A stretch of 64,000 bases of DNA. Source: Mycogone perniciosa. Its lineage: Eukaryota > Ascomycota > Sordariomycetes > Hypocreales > Hypocreaceae. The position numbers and the translations under genes were made by a program. This document shows, piece after piece, positions 1 through 9,304 of this stretch. The DNA lies in assembly GCA_025331125.1 (NCBI GenBank), contig JAOALB010000002.1:496001-560000 (forward strand), given 5' to 3'. The first letter of the stretch is position 1; each line of letters opens with the position of its first letter. Below the pieces are notes generated by a model, which worked only from the letters and a program-made list of their open reading frames with translations, ran no database searches and had not been told where the DNA came from.

Positions 1-210
1 TTTGGTCAACCCGCAATGTTCAGATAGACGTGCAGCAGCCCGCTGCGCCCACTGTGATCCGCCATTGAAATCCGCATCCGCCCGACCGCCCGCCCTTCCG
101 CAGCGCTCCCTTCAGTGGAATTCGAACATCTTCCGCAGCCGCAGATAAGAAGCTCCAGACTAGTCGCAACGCCGATTATCTCTCCCCGTCTTCGCATATC
201 ATCTGCTACA

Positions 211-1090
211 ATGCGGCTCTACCTCCTCCCCGTATCGACGAGGCGGACACTGCTCTACGCCCAGCGCCTCAACGTCACGACCGCCGCCAGCGACCGCAGC
301 TTCGTAGACAGAGGCGCCGCCTGGTCAGCCAAGAAATGGGCCCAGTGGGAGCGCATGGACAAGGGCTGGCAGCGCAAGGTCGTCGACTGGGGGAACCAGG
401 CCTTCCGGCGCATCCCCTTTGAAGAATGGGGGCTGAAGTCGGTGCCGCCGCTGTCGGCACGGAGGCGCGACGATGAGCTGAAGGGCAAGGAAAAAGTCGA
501 GCTGGTGTTTCCCGGGACGGCTATTCCTGAGCACAGGGCGGAGAGTGTGATTAGCGCGTTGGCAACGGAGAGGCAGGCTTTGCATAGGCAGAGGTTGATG
601 TGGTGCTTTGTGGGAATGCCCATCACCGCGCCGTTTGCGCTGGTTCCATTGTAAGTTTGTCCCTGGAGAAGGAACCCGTTGGTCGAGGTTTGGAGTGCTG
701 GTGGCTGACTGATCTATTAGGGTACCTAATCTGCCCTTCTTCTACCTTGTCTATCGAGCGTGGTCCCATTGGAGAGCCCTCAGCGGTGGGAAACACATCC
801 AATGGCTCGTCCAGAACAAGCTTCTGTTACTGTCACCGTCCAAAGAGCTAGATCAGCTATATACCAAAGACGGAAAACTGCCCACCGAAGAGCCGTCGGG
901 CAAGGAGCAGATGCTTATTACGCAGAAGCAAGCTAGGGAGTTCTCAGAGACACTGGACCTCCCTGCGGTGGAGATTGAGTTGGAGCGAGCTATCTGGCAA
1001 GTTACAAAGTCATTAGAAGAGCAGAGCTCAGGCGAGCAGAAACCGGAAAAGACTGAAGAGGGGGCTGAAAAGACAGAAAAGAAGGAGTAA
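211..1090 (+). CDS. Mitochondrial K+/H+ exchange-related protein
   Basis: Two exons, 211-650 and 721-1090, joined across a GTAAGT...TATTAG intron, give a 269-residue protein. I chose the ATG at 211 because MRLYLLPVS is the usual opening of this fungal family (Pfam Mit_KHE1, recalled, not searched); an in-frame ATG at 115 would add a less typical leader. The N-terminal part is basic and Arg-rich, consistent with mitochondrial import. The middle has two hydrophobic stretches (about residues 130-147 and 149-163) with prolines between them, suggesting a hairpin in the inner membrane. The C-terminus is charged and ends in a Glu/Lys-rich tail. Family members are linked to mitochondrial K+/H+ exchange and volume control, but the biochemical role is not settled. 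The gene converges on svf1. Confidence 0.85.
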
Positions 1091-1555
1091 TGATGATCAT
1101 GAAATGTCGGATAGCGATGAAGTGATGAAACAACTCATGATGGCAATGCTGCATTTATAGACATGAAAATGGGAGACAGGGGCATGGACAGGGAGGTTAG
1201 AGACGTCTCGTCGAAATACTACAGGAAAAGCGGGAGTGTTTTGAGAAAACACAACTCATTCATATATGACGCATAAGATAATTCATGACTAGAATTTCAC
1301 TCAACGTGCCCAAGCTTTTGGAGATGATGTAGGTGATTTGTTATAACTCTGTACCTCAGACACAACACATCATTTCAGAAATTATTCGTCAATACACATT
1401 AATGTAGTTTGGTTATGCGGATGTATCAAACTATAGGGTGCTGTTCCGATACCAAGCGAGTGACCAAGCCTCTCCAACGCCTGTTCTGATTAGGTTGTAC
1501 CCAATGCTGTTCTTCGACTCTTTGCTTTCCAGAAGAAAAATTTCCAAAATTAAGT

Positions 1556-2922
1556 CTAAGCAGTAGATGCTGGAAGTTCAGAGATGAAGGTGGCCTCGTT
1601 GAAGAGTTGTCCTTCCTCAGAAGTCTCCTCATCCCCAACCTTCAGCTTGAGGGTGACTTTGGGAGAATACTAAATGAAACCACGATGATTAGCTATATGA
1701 AGCACTCGACTTTGAGAAAATAGACTGACCTGGTAGATGTAAGGCTTAGTTCCGGCAGCTCCGGCGACAATTTTCTTGACAAATCCGGGCACCTCGGCCA
1801 TGACGTCAACCTTGTCAACTCGGTCTCCCAGCACGGCGTCGATGACAGCCTCGACGGGCTTGGAATCCTTTCCAGCTGACGACCATGTAAATTCGATGTG
1901 GGTGGGTTCGGGCCATTCGTTCTCCGGATCGTCCTTAACAGCCTTGTGTGTGACTTTGTTGTCACAGCCCACAGCAACCAGCTCGCCATCCTTAACAATA
2001 GCTCCAACGCTGACTTTTGTGCAGCCATACGACGGTGGAGTTGTAAACTCCATCATGATAGCGGAGTAGTTGGGGCCCTGGAAGTTGGCAAAGTTCCATT
2101 GGGCAGCGGCATGGTGGGGTTTCATGCCCTGGAGGCAGTAGATGTAGAGGGCACGACCCTTGAAGTCGATGGGGCCGTCCTTGGTTATGATGGTTCCCTC
2201 AGCAGCGCACCGAGGCCAAAAAGCATGCCTCATTGAGCCCCAGGGGTTCTTCAGATCTGTACCAAACAGCGTCTTCCCCGTCTTGCCCGCGTGGAAACCA
2301 GGGGTGACCTTGGAAACCTTCAAGTTGACAATGGCCCTCTGGTCGTTCATGCTCTTGATTGTGTAGGAATTGCCATCCTCGGAAAGATCTACAGCGCAGT
2401 CATCGGCATAGCACGAGGTCTTGTCGTCGTTGAATGCGAAGTTGCTCAGGGGCGTTGAGCACCACAGGTGCGGCTTCGCCGGATCGCGGGAGAAGATCTT
2501 GGTGTTAAACTGACAGGTCACTCGGATGCCGCTTAAAAAAGGGTCAGCATAATGCAGATTCGAGAAGCAGTGCTTCCATTGCTAGGGGCTTTTCATACGC
2601 AACGTTGCTATAGATGACCTGGACAAGAGCGATATCGCCATTCTCGGAGAAGAGGTAAAAGACCTGGTTCTCGACGCATGTTGAGTCCATCTCCTGCCAT
2701 TTGAGGTCGTTTCGGGTCAACTCGGTATAGGGCGTCTCCTTGGCCTCTTCGGCAATCGACTGGATGGCCGAAGGGCCGTAGATGGGCTCCTGAGTGCCGG
2801 CCACATTGGCCAGTCTGGAGGGGTCCCTGGGTCAGCGGCTGTTTGGCCAAGTTTGGTGGCGGTACATCTGCTTGGGGATAGTGGATAGATAGTGCTCACT
2901 GTTGCTTTGCCCAGTTGAACAT
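1556..2922 (-). CDS. svf1: Survival factor 1 (Svf1)
   Basis: Four exons on the minus strand (2922-2900, 2814-2599, 2531-1730, 1669-1556) give 384 residues, the normal length for Svf1. The first exon is only 23 nt and encodes MFNWAKQ plus part of a Gln codon; the next continues LANVAGTQEPIYGP, the family's characteristic N-terminus. Later blocks such as SNVAGIRVTCQF and ...NPWGSMRHAFWPRC fit the two lipocalin-like domains of the family. In yeast, Svf1 is a peripheral ER-Golgi protein needed for survival under oxidative and cold stress and is linked to ceramide and sphingolipid handling; the same role here is inferred. The start lies about 1.3 kb from the divergent GATA-factor gene. All junctions keep phase and use GT-AG borders of 60-85 nt. 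Confidence 0.92.
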
Positions 2923-4257
2923 GGTTATTTTATGGGGGGTTGTCAGACGAAGAATCTGAGGTTTGAGAGGCGTTGGGTGAAAAGAAAACAAGACAAGTCC
3001 AAGAAGATCAGCTTCTACTTCACACCGCTGAGGGAGGCTGGAGGGGCAGCATTTTGGACGCCCTATGACGCCGCTGCACAGGTGTGGCTTGTGCACTGGT
3101 GGGGCCCAGACGAGGGAATGTGGCTTGACTGACGTTGCTCTGAAAACAGCATGTTCGCCTTGGAAACGTTTTGGGACATGTTATCTACAGCTTACGCTGT
3201 ATGAATCACAGACATGTATTATTAAAAAAGAAACCCCTTTGTGCGGGGAATTCGTCATTTCACAAATGGTTGTGAAAATCGTGTTGAAAATAGCATTCTC
3301 ACGCCCTGTGGCCCAGATTGCCAACCATTTCTTGATTCCTCTAGCAAGATTAGCGACGAAAAGCTCAGAATCGGGGAAGGCAGATGTACAACTACAAGGT
3401 ATTCCCTTGCAAACACATGCAACTAACACTGACTGACACTGACTGATATTGACATTGACAGCGTTACGAAGTCCGACGTACGAGGTAGAGGGCCCCCAAA
3501 ATGCTCGAGCTGAAAGCAATTGCCAATGACATGCATCCACGACTGCTGGCAGTGGAGGAGACACTGCATGTAACACTGCTCATGAGACCTGCCGCCATCG
3601 GTCATATTATAGGCTGGAATTCCCCGCGTCTTTTTCAGTGCCGGTGCCACGGGCTTGTAGAATCTTGAATTAGGTATTCGGCACTTGAAGAAAATCCATA
3701 TTGAAAGCCCGGGTAGACACGGTTGGATGTGGGCAAAAGCTGATAAAATAAGATAAAGGCGATTGATCTTGTAAGGCTGCGGTTGTGTAAATTACCCTTG
3801 TGTGTTCTGGTAACAACGGTCCAATGAGCTTGCGAGCCGGGCGCATTGTATGTAGTTCTTTCAGTGCAGGCCCAGGCTGGGCAGCTGGTTCGAGAAACAG
3901 TGAGTGATAGGTGATAGGCCGGCTCATCGCGCTGTGCAAGCCCCTCCCGCGCGTGCCTTCCAGGTTCTTATTATTACTTTCTGTCACCACTTAACTTCAA
4001 ATTTGTTCTGGCAAGGGGTGTCGACAATTTCGAAGCCCATTTTCCCTCTCTTTGGCATCACATTCACGCCCCCTCTCGAACAAACGGCTGCGCGACCAGG
4101 TCTGCTATCTGCAGCAGGGCTCGCGTCCTCGAGAGATCGACTATTCTTCGAAAGCGACCCCGATCACGACCGTCACGCTGGCGAACCTTCGAGCTTGTGT
4201 TTTGCCTTGTTGGCCCTCGACTGCGATCCAAACAGCCTTGCCGCGTCCCTAACAATC
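2923..4257. other. Intergenic region between svf1 and areB
   Basis: A divergent promoter region of about 1.3 kb. I see no convincing coding exon. The stretch just before 4258 is C/T-rich with CACC and CGAC runs, typical of a fungal 5' leader. An ATG at 3904 opens a frame into the GATA gene, but I did not use it because no family-like residues appear before 4258. Confidence 0.5.
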
Positions 4258-6092
4258 ATGGAAGAGCTAGCCCACGTTTTGCCGCCTCCACCAATCGAGC
4301 CGATTTCTCGGCCGAGTTCGACATCCACCTCTGCGTCTGCAAACATGCACCAGTTGCCCGGAATTTCATCCCTTGCCACGAGCACTGCGCCGGCCGATTC
4401 CCCGCAATCAAGGTATGCTCTGCGTGTCTATCCAAGGGGGAGTCGAGATCATATTGGGCATATGAGGGTGTTCTCTCGCTGGAGCTACGCCCGCAACCCG
4501 ATTGTGCTGCTTTGCTTTAAATCGATTCTCAAGCATGGCGCGGTGCTGACCTGTCATTCTCTCTCAGATCAATGCATATTCCTCAGCCCCAAGTATACCA
4601 CGGCGTTTCGCCCGCTGCGACGAGTGGTGGTCACGGCGGTAATATGGTAAGTCTATATCTCTACCGAATCATGCGAAAACTATGCACGGAGCTGTTGTGA
4701 TTTATCTTTATCCTGGGCGCAAACTGGCCTCCGACCAGCGAGCCAATTGGAGCGAGCATATTTTACCATTTCGCTCTTATCTTGCGATGTGCCCACAGTC
4801 ACGTGTTCCTTATCGCAAGAATCTTCGGCGCTAAGCCTGAAGAAGCCCCTCCCCTTGCAATGACGCGCGCTGTTATCTCGCCTTATCAGTGTCGGGGGGG
4901 GGCCAAAGTTTTTTTCTGCACTGTCATCCTTATCGAAGATCATGATAATATCTATCGGCCTTCCTCCCTAATCGCTTCCCTAATCGCCTTCGTTTCCCCA
5001 GCTCAAGCCGGCATCATGATGGCAACTAATGGATCTACGCAGCCGGTCTGCCAAAACTGTGGCACGTCGACCACTCCATTATGGCGTCGCGACGAATTTG
5101 GATCCGTCCTGTGTAATGCTTGTGGTCTTTTCCTGAAGCTGCACGGCCGACCAAGGCCTATATCCCTGAAGACCGACGTTATCAAGAGCCGAAATCGTGT
5201 AAAGACAATGCGCCCAGACCTTGCGCCGAAAAAGAAGGTATGCGGCCCCCTGTGCGCTCGCCACTGATGGCTCTTGCTGACCATGGTGCATCAATAGCAA
5301 CAGCAACAAGGTCAAGGATTTGGACTTGCGACCGATCCAGAAAGCACTGCTGCCCAGGCGATACGACGAACGTCACAAAAAGCGAACGGTGAAGGTTCTG
5401 ATTCGCCGATTTCCCGCACCGGCACACCCTCGATGTATAACCATGGACTGCCCTCTTTCATGGTTGACGATCCGTACCAGTCAGCTGGTTTCAACGGTGC
5501 AGATGGACGCGCTGGCTCCCCCATGAATGGGGACCGGGGCCTTGATCCCCCGCAGACTCACGAACAACTTATTGCGCACAACTCAAGCTTGAAGACAAGA
5601 GTCAGTGAACTCGAGGTCATCAATGAACTTTTCCGCGGTCGTTTGAGCCAGCTTGAGCAACAAGAGGCTGCTGCCCGAAGGGGCCAGGAAGTTGCCGGAG
5701 TTGAACAATCACAATTACGCTCACAGCTTGACGCAAGCAAAGAAAGCGAAAACCAGTTGCACGCTCAGTTAGACGACAGCCACCGGAGAGAAAATAACCT
5801 TAAACGGCGACTGGACGAGCTGGAAATCGAGCTGAAGGCTGTCAAGGAGGCTCTTATGGAAGCAGAGCTCAGACCTACAAAGAAAGCTCGCACGACTGAG
5901 GAAGAGACCATAGAGATCGAAGCCCCTGATGTAACGACCGATGCAACTACAGACCTAGTTACAGACCCAGTTACGGACCCGACCGCAGAAGCAGACACAG
6001 ACATGACAGCAGATGCCGTGGCAGATGCTGAGACGGTTGCTGCTGTTCGTGCGCTGGAGGATTTGCCTGCTCCTGCGGAGGTTACTGCATGA
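4258..6092 (+). CDS. areB: AreB/ASD4-type GATA transcription factor
   Basis: Preferred exons 4258-4412, 4568-4638, 5002-5237 and 5298-6092 give 418 residues. A single zinc finger, C-x2-C-x17-C-x2-C (Cys92, 95, 113, 116), is followed by the basic tail typical of GATA factors (HGRPRPISLKTDVIKSRNR). Residues about 241-344 form a long heptad-rich coiled coil, and the last 60 residues are acidic with repeated T-D pairs. One finger plus a C-terminal coiled coil is the layout of AreB (Aspergillus), ASD4 (Neurospora) and yeast Dal80/Gzf3, which restrain nitrogen-catabolic genes by competing with AreA-type activators; that role is inferred. A second in-frame splice solution exists (donor after 4646, acceptor before 5043), and Met codons at 5016/5019 could start a shorter 338-residue form. 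Confidence 0.9.
4702..4948 (+). promoter_or_regulatory. Cluster of GATA-factor sites inside the areB intron
   Basis: Seven TTATC words (reverse GATAA) at 4702, 4708, 4777, 4810, 4873, 4883 and 4930, and one GATAA at 4944, fall within about 250 bases of the long second intron. GATA factors bind HGATAR, so this looks like a self-control element or an internal promoter for a transcript starting just before the zinc-finger exon. That it works is inference. Confidence 0.55.
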
Positions 6093-7206
6093 TTAGTTGT
6101 TCTGCACCACGAGTGCATCAGACATTGATGTGAGACCCCTTACAAACATCTTCGCATCCGCCTTTCAGCTACCCATTCCTTGGTCTATCCGAAGACGGAG
6201 CGACGTCGAATGCGGAAACAGTCACGAACTCTACTCATTTTTAATACCTTTGTACGAGAGGCGCTATTTGATTCGATGCGGTCATAGATGGGATGACAGC
6301 ATCGAGTCATGCGTGCCATAGCGTCAGAAACGACGGGAAAAGTCTTGGCGTTGTTACTTTACCATCTTTGCTGCTGTTGATACTCCTTTTCTCATTGTTT
6401 ATAGATGACCCGGGATGGCTTTAATGTGGACGGAATGGTCGGAGGGTCGGGTGTTTGGAATCATGAGCGGCTATAGATACCCTCATCATTCGACTTCGGA
6501 CAGGTGCTGTGCTGGCGCGCATGCCCTCGATCGAAGTTTATATGACTGGAGTTGTTGGAGTAAGTAAGCCTCAAGGGCGTCAATCAAAAAAAAGGCGAGG
6601 ATTGCAGATGAACCAAAAGTTGAGCTGCTATTGCTAGCGAATCTATAAGGGCTGTTTTCAGCCTTGTTTTCGATATGATGAGTCTATTACACCGTCTTGA
6701 ACGTGCATCATGTTTCGTAAGCTTGTGAATCCCCGAATACGACGGAGGCAGATCATACAGAACAGCCACCTAGTATGCACTTTGACAGCTGCCCGTTGGT
6801 CGAGGCACTTCGAGTCAATCAAAGACAGATCTCTTTGTTCTCGAATTCTCTGTAAAATGACGTGCATCGCAAGCTGTAAACATCACGTGATGCAACTGGC
6901 AGCAGCAGTTGAAAGCGTGTTGTGCACCCCGACATGCACTGACAGGCACACCGACAAGCCGTTACTTTGCCTTTGACATCTTTTCTCGTCTGGTCGAGTA
7001 TCGTGAAGTGTTTTCTTCCAACTATCTATCGACACGGATTTATGGAGATTTTCTTCATCCCACATACCGTGCGATTTCACTAGGCACGGTTTTGTGCGTC
7101 ATCGAGGCGCCTTTGTTGTGATACCCTGACACACCCCACCGTGAGGAGTAGAAATTCGACATCTCAACCCTCTCAACTCTGGACAAGACAGTGCCTTCAT
7201 CTGGAT
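6093..7206. other. Intergenic region between areB and the H4 variant gene
   Basis: About 1.1 kb with no supported coding exon. The left part probably holds the areB 3' untranslated region and the right part the promoter of the histone variant gene. No CCAAT-histone-type paired promoter or second histone gene is visible, unlike the usual H3-H4 gene pair. Confidence 0.45.
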
Positions 7207-8017
7207 ATGCCTCCCACAAGTGTTTTCAGAGGGGGCCCGGCAGGTGGAAAGAAGGATGCAGCTCGGTCGATGGTGAGCGGGAAATCTTTGGGGACCAGAC
7301 ACCGGTAAGACTCTCATGGAAGTAAATTCTTTGTTTCTTTGTTGAGGAGTGACGCGTGACTGATGACGTTTTTTTATGTTTTGCAGAAAAATCCTCCGCG
7401 ACAACGTTCAAGGAATCAGTAGGTTTTAGGATAGGCTCCTTTGATGGATGGTGAGCGTATTGCTGACTTGATATCGTCTTTAGCCAAGCCTGCTATTCGG
7501 TAAGTGGGTCTCGACTACGGAGTACAAAGTCGAAGAATGGCGGAATGCAAATACGATGTTCATGAGCGTTGTTGCTGACTGGAGGGGTTTTTTATCAGAC
7601 GACTGGCACGTCGTGGTGGTGTCAAACGAATCTCCGACATTTACGATGAGGTCAGAACGGTGTTGAGGGAGTATCTGACAAAAGTACATACTTGCCCAGG
7701 CGCTCTTTGAGAATTGGTGGTGTTTACTAACGATGCCTCTAGATTCTTCACCATGCGGTTCTCTACGTCGAATATCGCAATGCCAAGACTGTGACAGTTA
7801 ATGATGTAGAACCCCCCTCCCCCCTATTTATTTATCCCATTATTTGGAGTATCTGATGCTGAAACATCTGTTTGGATAGGTCCTGTACAGTCTCCGGCAC
7901 CATGGTCAAACCATGTACGGCTTTGATCCGGACACTTACACCGAAAACAAGAAGCATACTCGTAAGGGACACGAGGAAGTAGATCGTCCTCACAGACCAG
8001 ATAGGATGACTGTCTGA
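7207..8017 (+). CDS. hH4v: Divergent histone H4 variant
   Basis: Six exons (7207-7304, 7387-7418, 7484-7499, 7599-7683, 7743-7805, 7880-8017) give 143 residues; the third exon is only 16 nt. The core reads RHRKILRDNVQGITKPAIRR, then LARRGGVKRIS, and later KTVTVNDVLYSL and MYGF, an unmistakable H4 histone fold. It differs from canonical H4 (102 residues) in four ways: a longer N-terminal tail lacking the usual Gly-Lys repeats; Thr at the K16 position, while H18 and K20 are kept; one residue missing after RIS in loop 1/helix 2; and a 41-residue charged C-terminal extension after the YGF that normally almost ends the protein. Neurospora has a comparable variant, hH4v, of unknown role. The exon-rich structure also separates it from core H4 genes. 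It converges on a GNAT gene. Confidence 0.9.
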
Positions 8018-8467
8018 GACCCGCCTCCTGCCACGGCTGTGATGCGTTGCCGATCATTTTTGTGGAACTCGGGTGGCGTTTTAGGGGTTCGGTTTGATGC
8101 TGATCTTTCTGCCTGCACGGCATCAAAGTCGTGTCTTACTTTGTTTTTGTGAAGGATTGGCGGACATGGCATACCCGGTTTGTGATTCTCCGATGGAACA
8201 GGGATTTGTTAGTTGAGTATAGATCTCGTACGTACTTCGTATGGCAACGGGAATCATGAACAAAATCTCAATAGCATGGGCGGAAAACAAAACAAGTCTT
8301 CATTAATATGCTGTAATTTAATGGGGGTATCTCTAGCGAATGAGTGCGTATAATCATCCAAAATCCAAAGTCGTTCAAACATGCCATCTGTAATTCTTTC
8401 CACCTCTTTTTTCTCTTCTTCTTTTTCCTCCTCCGGGGAGGACGTTGGGTATCATCACGGGTTTTTT
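8018..8467. other. Convergent 3' region
   Basis: About 450 bases between the H4 variant stop and the GNAT-family stop. It probably holds both 3' untranslated regions. A T/C-rich run at about 8397-8435 (antisense: Arg/Lys-rich frame) is low-complexity, and I see no gene in it. Confidence 0.5.
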
Positions 8468-9304
8468 TTACCACTTCCTTTTCTTACTAGACTCCCAATC
8501 CTCGAGCGCAACTTCGAGAGTCTTGGCAGCGCGGATCTCATCTTTACGGAATGGCCCGTTGAAGATGCTCGGCATCAACATGATGCTGTTGGCATGCTCC
8601 TGCGCAAATCCCACCTCGGCATCTCGTCCACAGCGGTCCTTGACAATCTTCACTGCGGCCAGGAGAAGATCCTTGCCGATGCCTTTGCCGCGATATCGGA
8701 GTCTCGTGGTCCACGCTCGAATCACTCCTTGACCACCCCTGAGACTCGAGCTCCGCATCCTCCTTTTATTGCCAGACATTGATGCCGGGGAAAACTTGGG
8801 CTCAAGTCTGAGAATCAACACGCCAATGAGGGCATCTCCGTAGCGCGCTCCGAGCATGAGATCTTCGTCCACGCCGCCTGGGCCTTTGAGCCATGACCAG
8901 CTCATGCGCTCCGCCAAGTCCACATATCCGCTGGTCAAGTACCGAATCGCAGCGAGATACGTCATGGTTACGCCGCAGGAAAGCAGCAAAGTCAAGCTAG
9001 GCTCACGAGTAGGCACGTACGCAAAGCGATACACAGCAGCCCACGCGCCGGCGAGAACGCTCAGACACAAAGGGTGGAAGACGAGAGCGCTGGCGGCGCG
9101 CTGCTTCATCTGGGCGATGGAGTCGGCGACGAGGTTCAGGCCGGCGACTTTATCGTCGTACGTCTGTAGGGGCTCGAGAGATAGCGGGGGGATGTCGTCG
9201 AGGGGGGCGAGAGGTCGGTTTGCGCCGAGGGGGGAGGGTGAGGGAGGCGGAGGAGTTTGAGAGGACCAGGGCTCGAGGAGAGGCGTGTTGACGTTGGAGG
9301 ACAT
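8468..9304 (-). CDS. GNAT-family acetyltransferase with membrane segments
   Basis: A single open frame of 278 residues. The first 35 residues are Pro/Ser-rich and probably disordered. Two hydrophobic segments follow (about residues 93-118 and 123-147, including VFHPLCLSVLAGAWAAVYRF), predicting a membrane hairpin. The C-terminal half carries a GNAT motif A, RYRGKGIGKDLL, the acetyl-CoA pyrophosphate loop (R-x-x-G-x-G), and ends in a basic SSKKRKW. The layout resembles fungal membrane-tethered GNAT proteins of unknown substrate. I cannot name an orthologue. It lies tail-to-tail with the histone H4 variant gene, but nothing in the sequence shows that the histone is its substrate; the membrane hairpin argues against it. 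Confidence 0.8.
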   Translation of the reverse strand: MSSNVNTPLLEPWSSQTPPPPSPSPLGANRPLAPLDDIPPLSLEPLQTYDDKVAGLNLVADSIAQMKQRAASALVFHPLCLSVLAGAWAAVYRFAYVPTREPSLTLLLSCGVTMTYLAAIRYLTSGYVDLAERMSWSWLKGPGGVDEDLMLGARYGDALIGVLILRLEPKFSPASMSGNKRRMRSSSLRGGQGVIRAWTTRLRYRGKGIGKDLLLAAVKIVKDRCGRDAEVGFAQEHANSIMLMPSIFNGPFRKDEIRAAKTLEVALEDWESSKKRKW

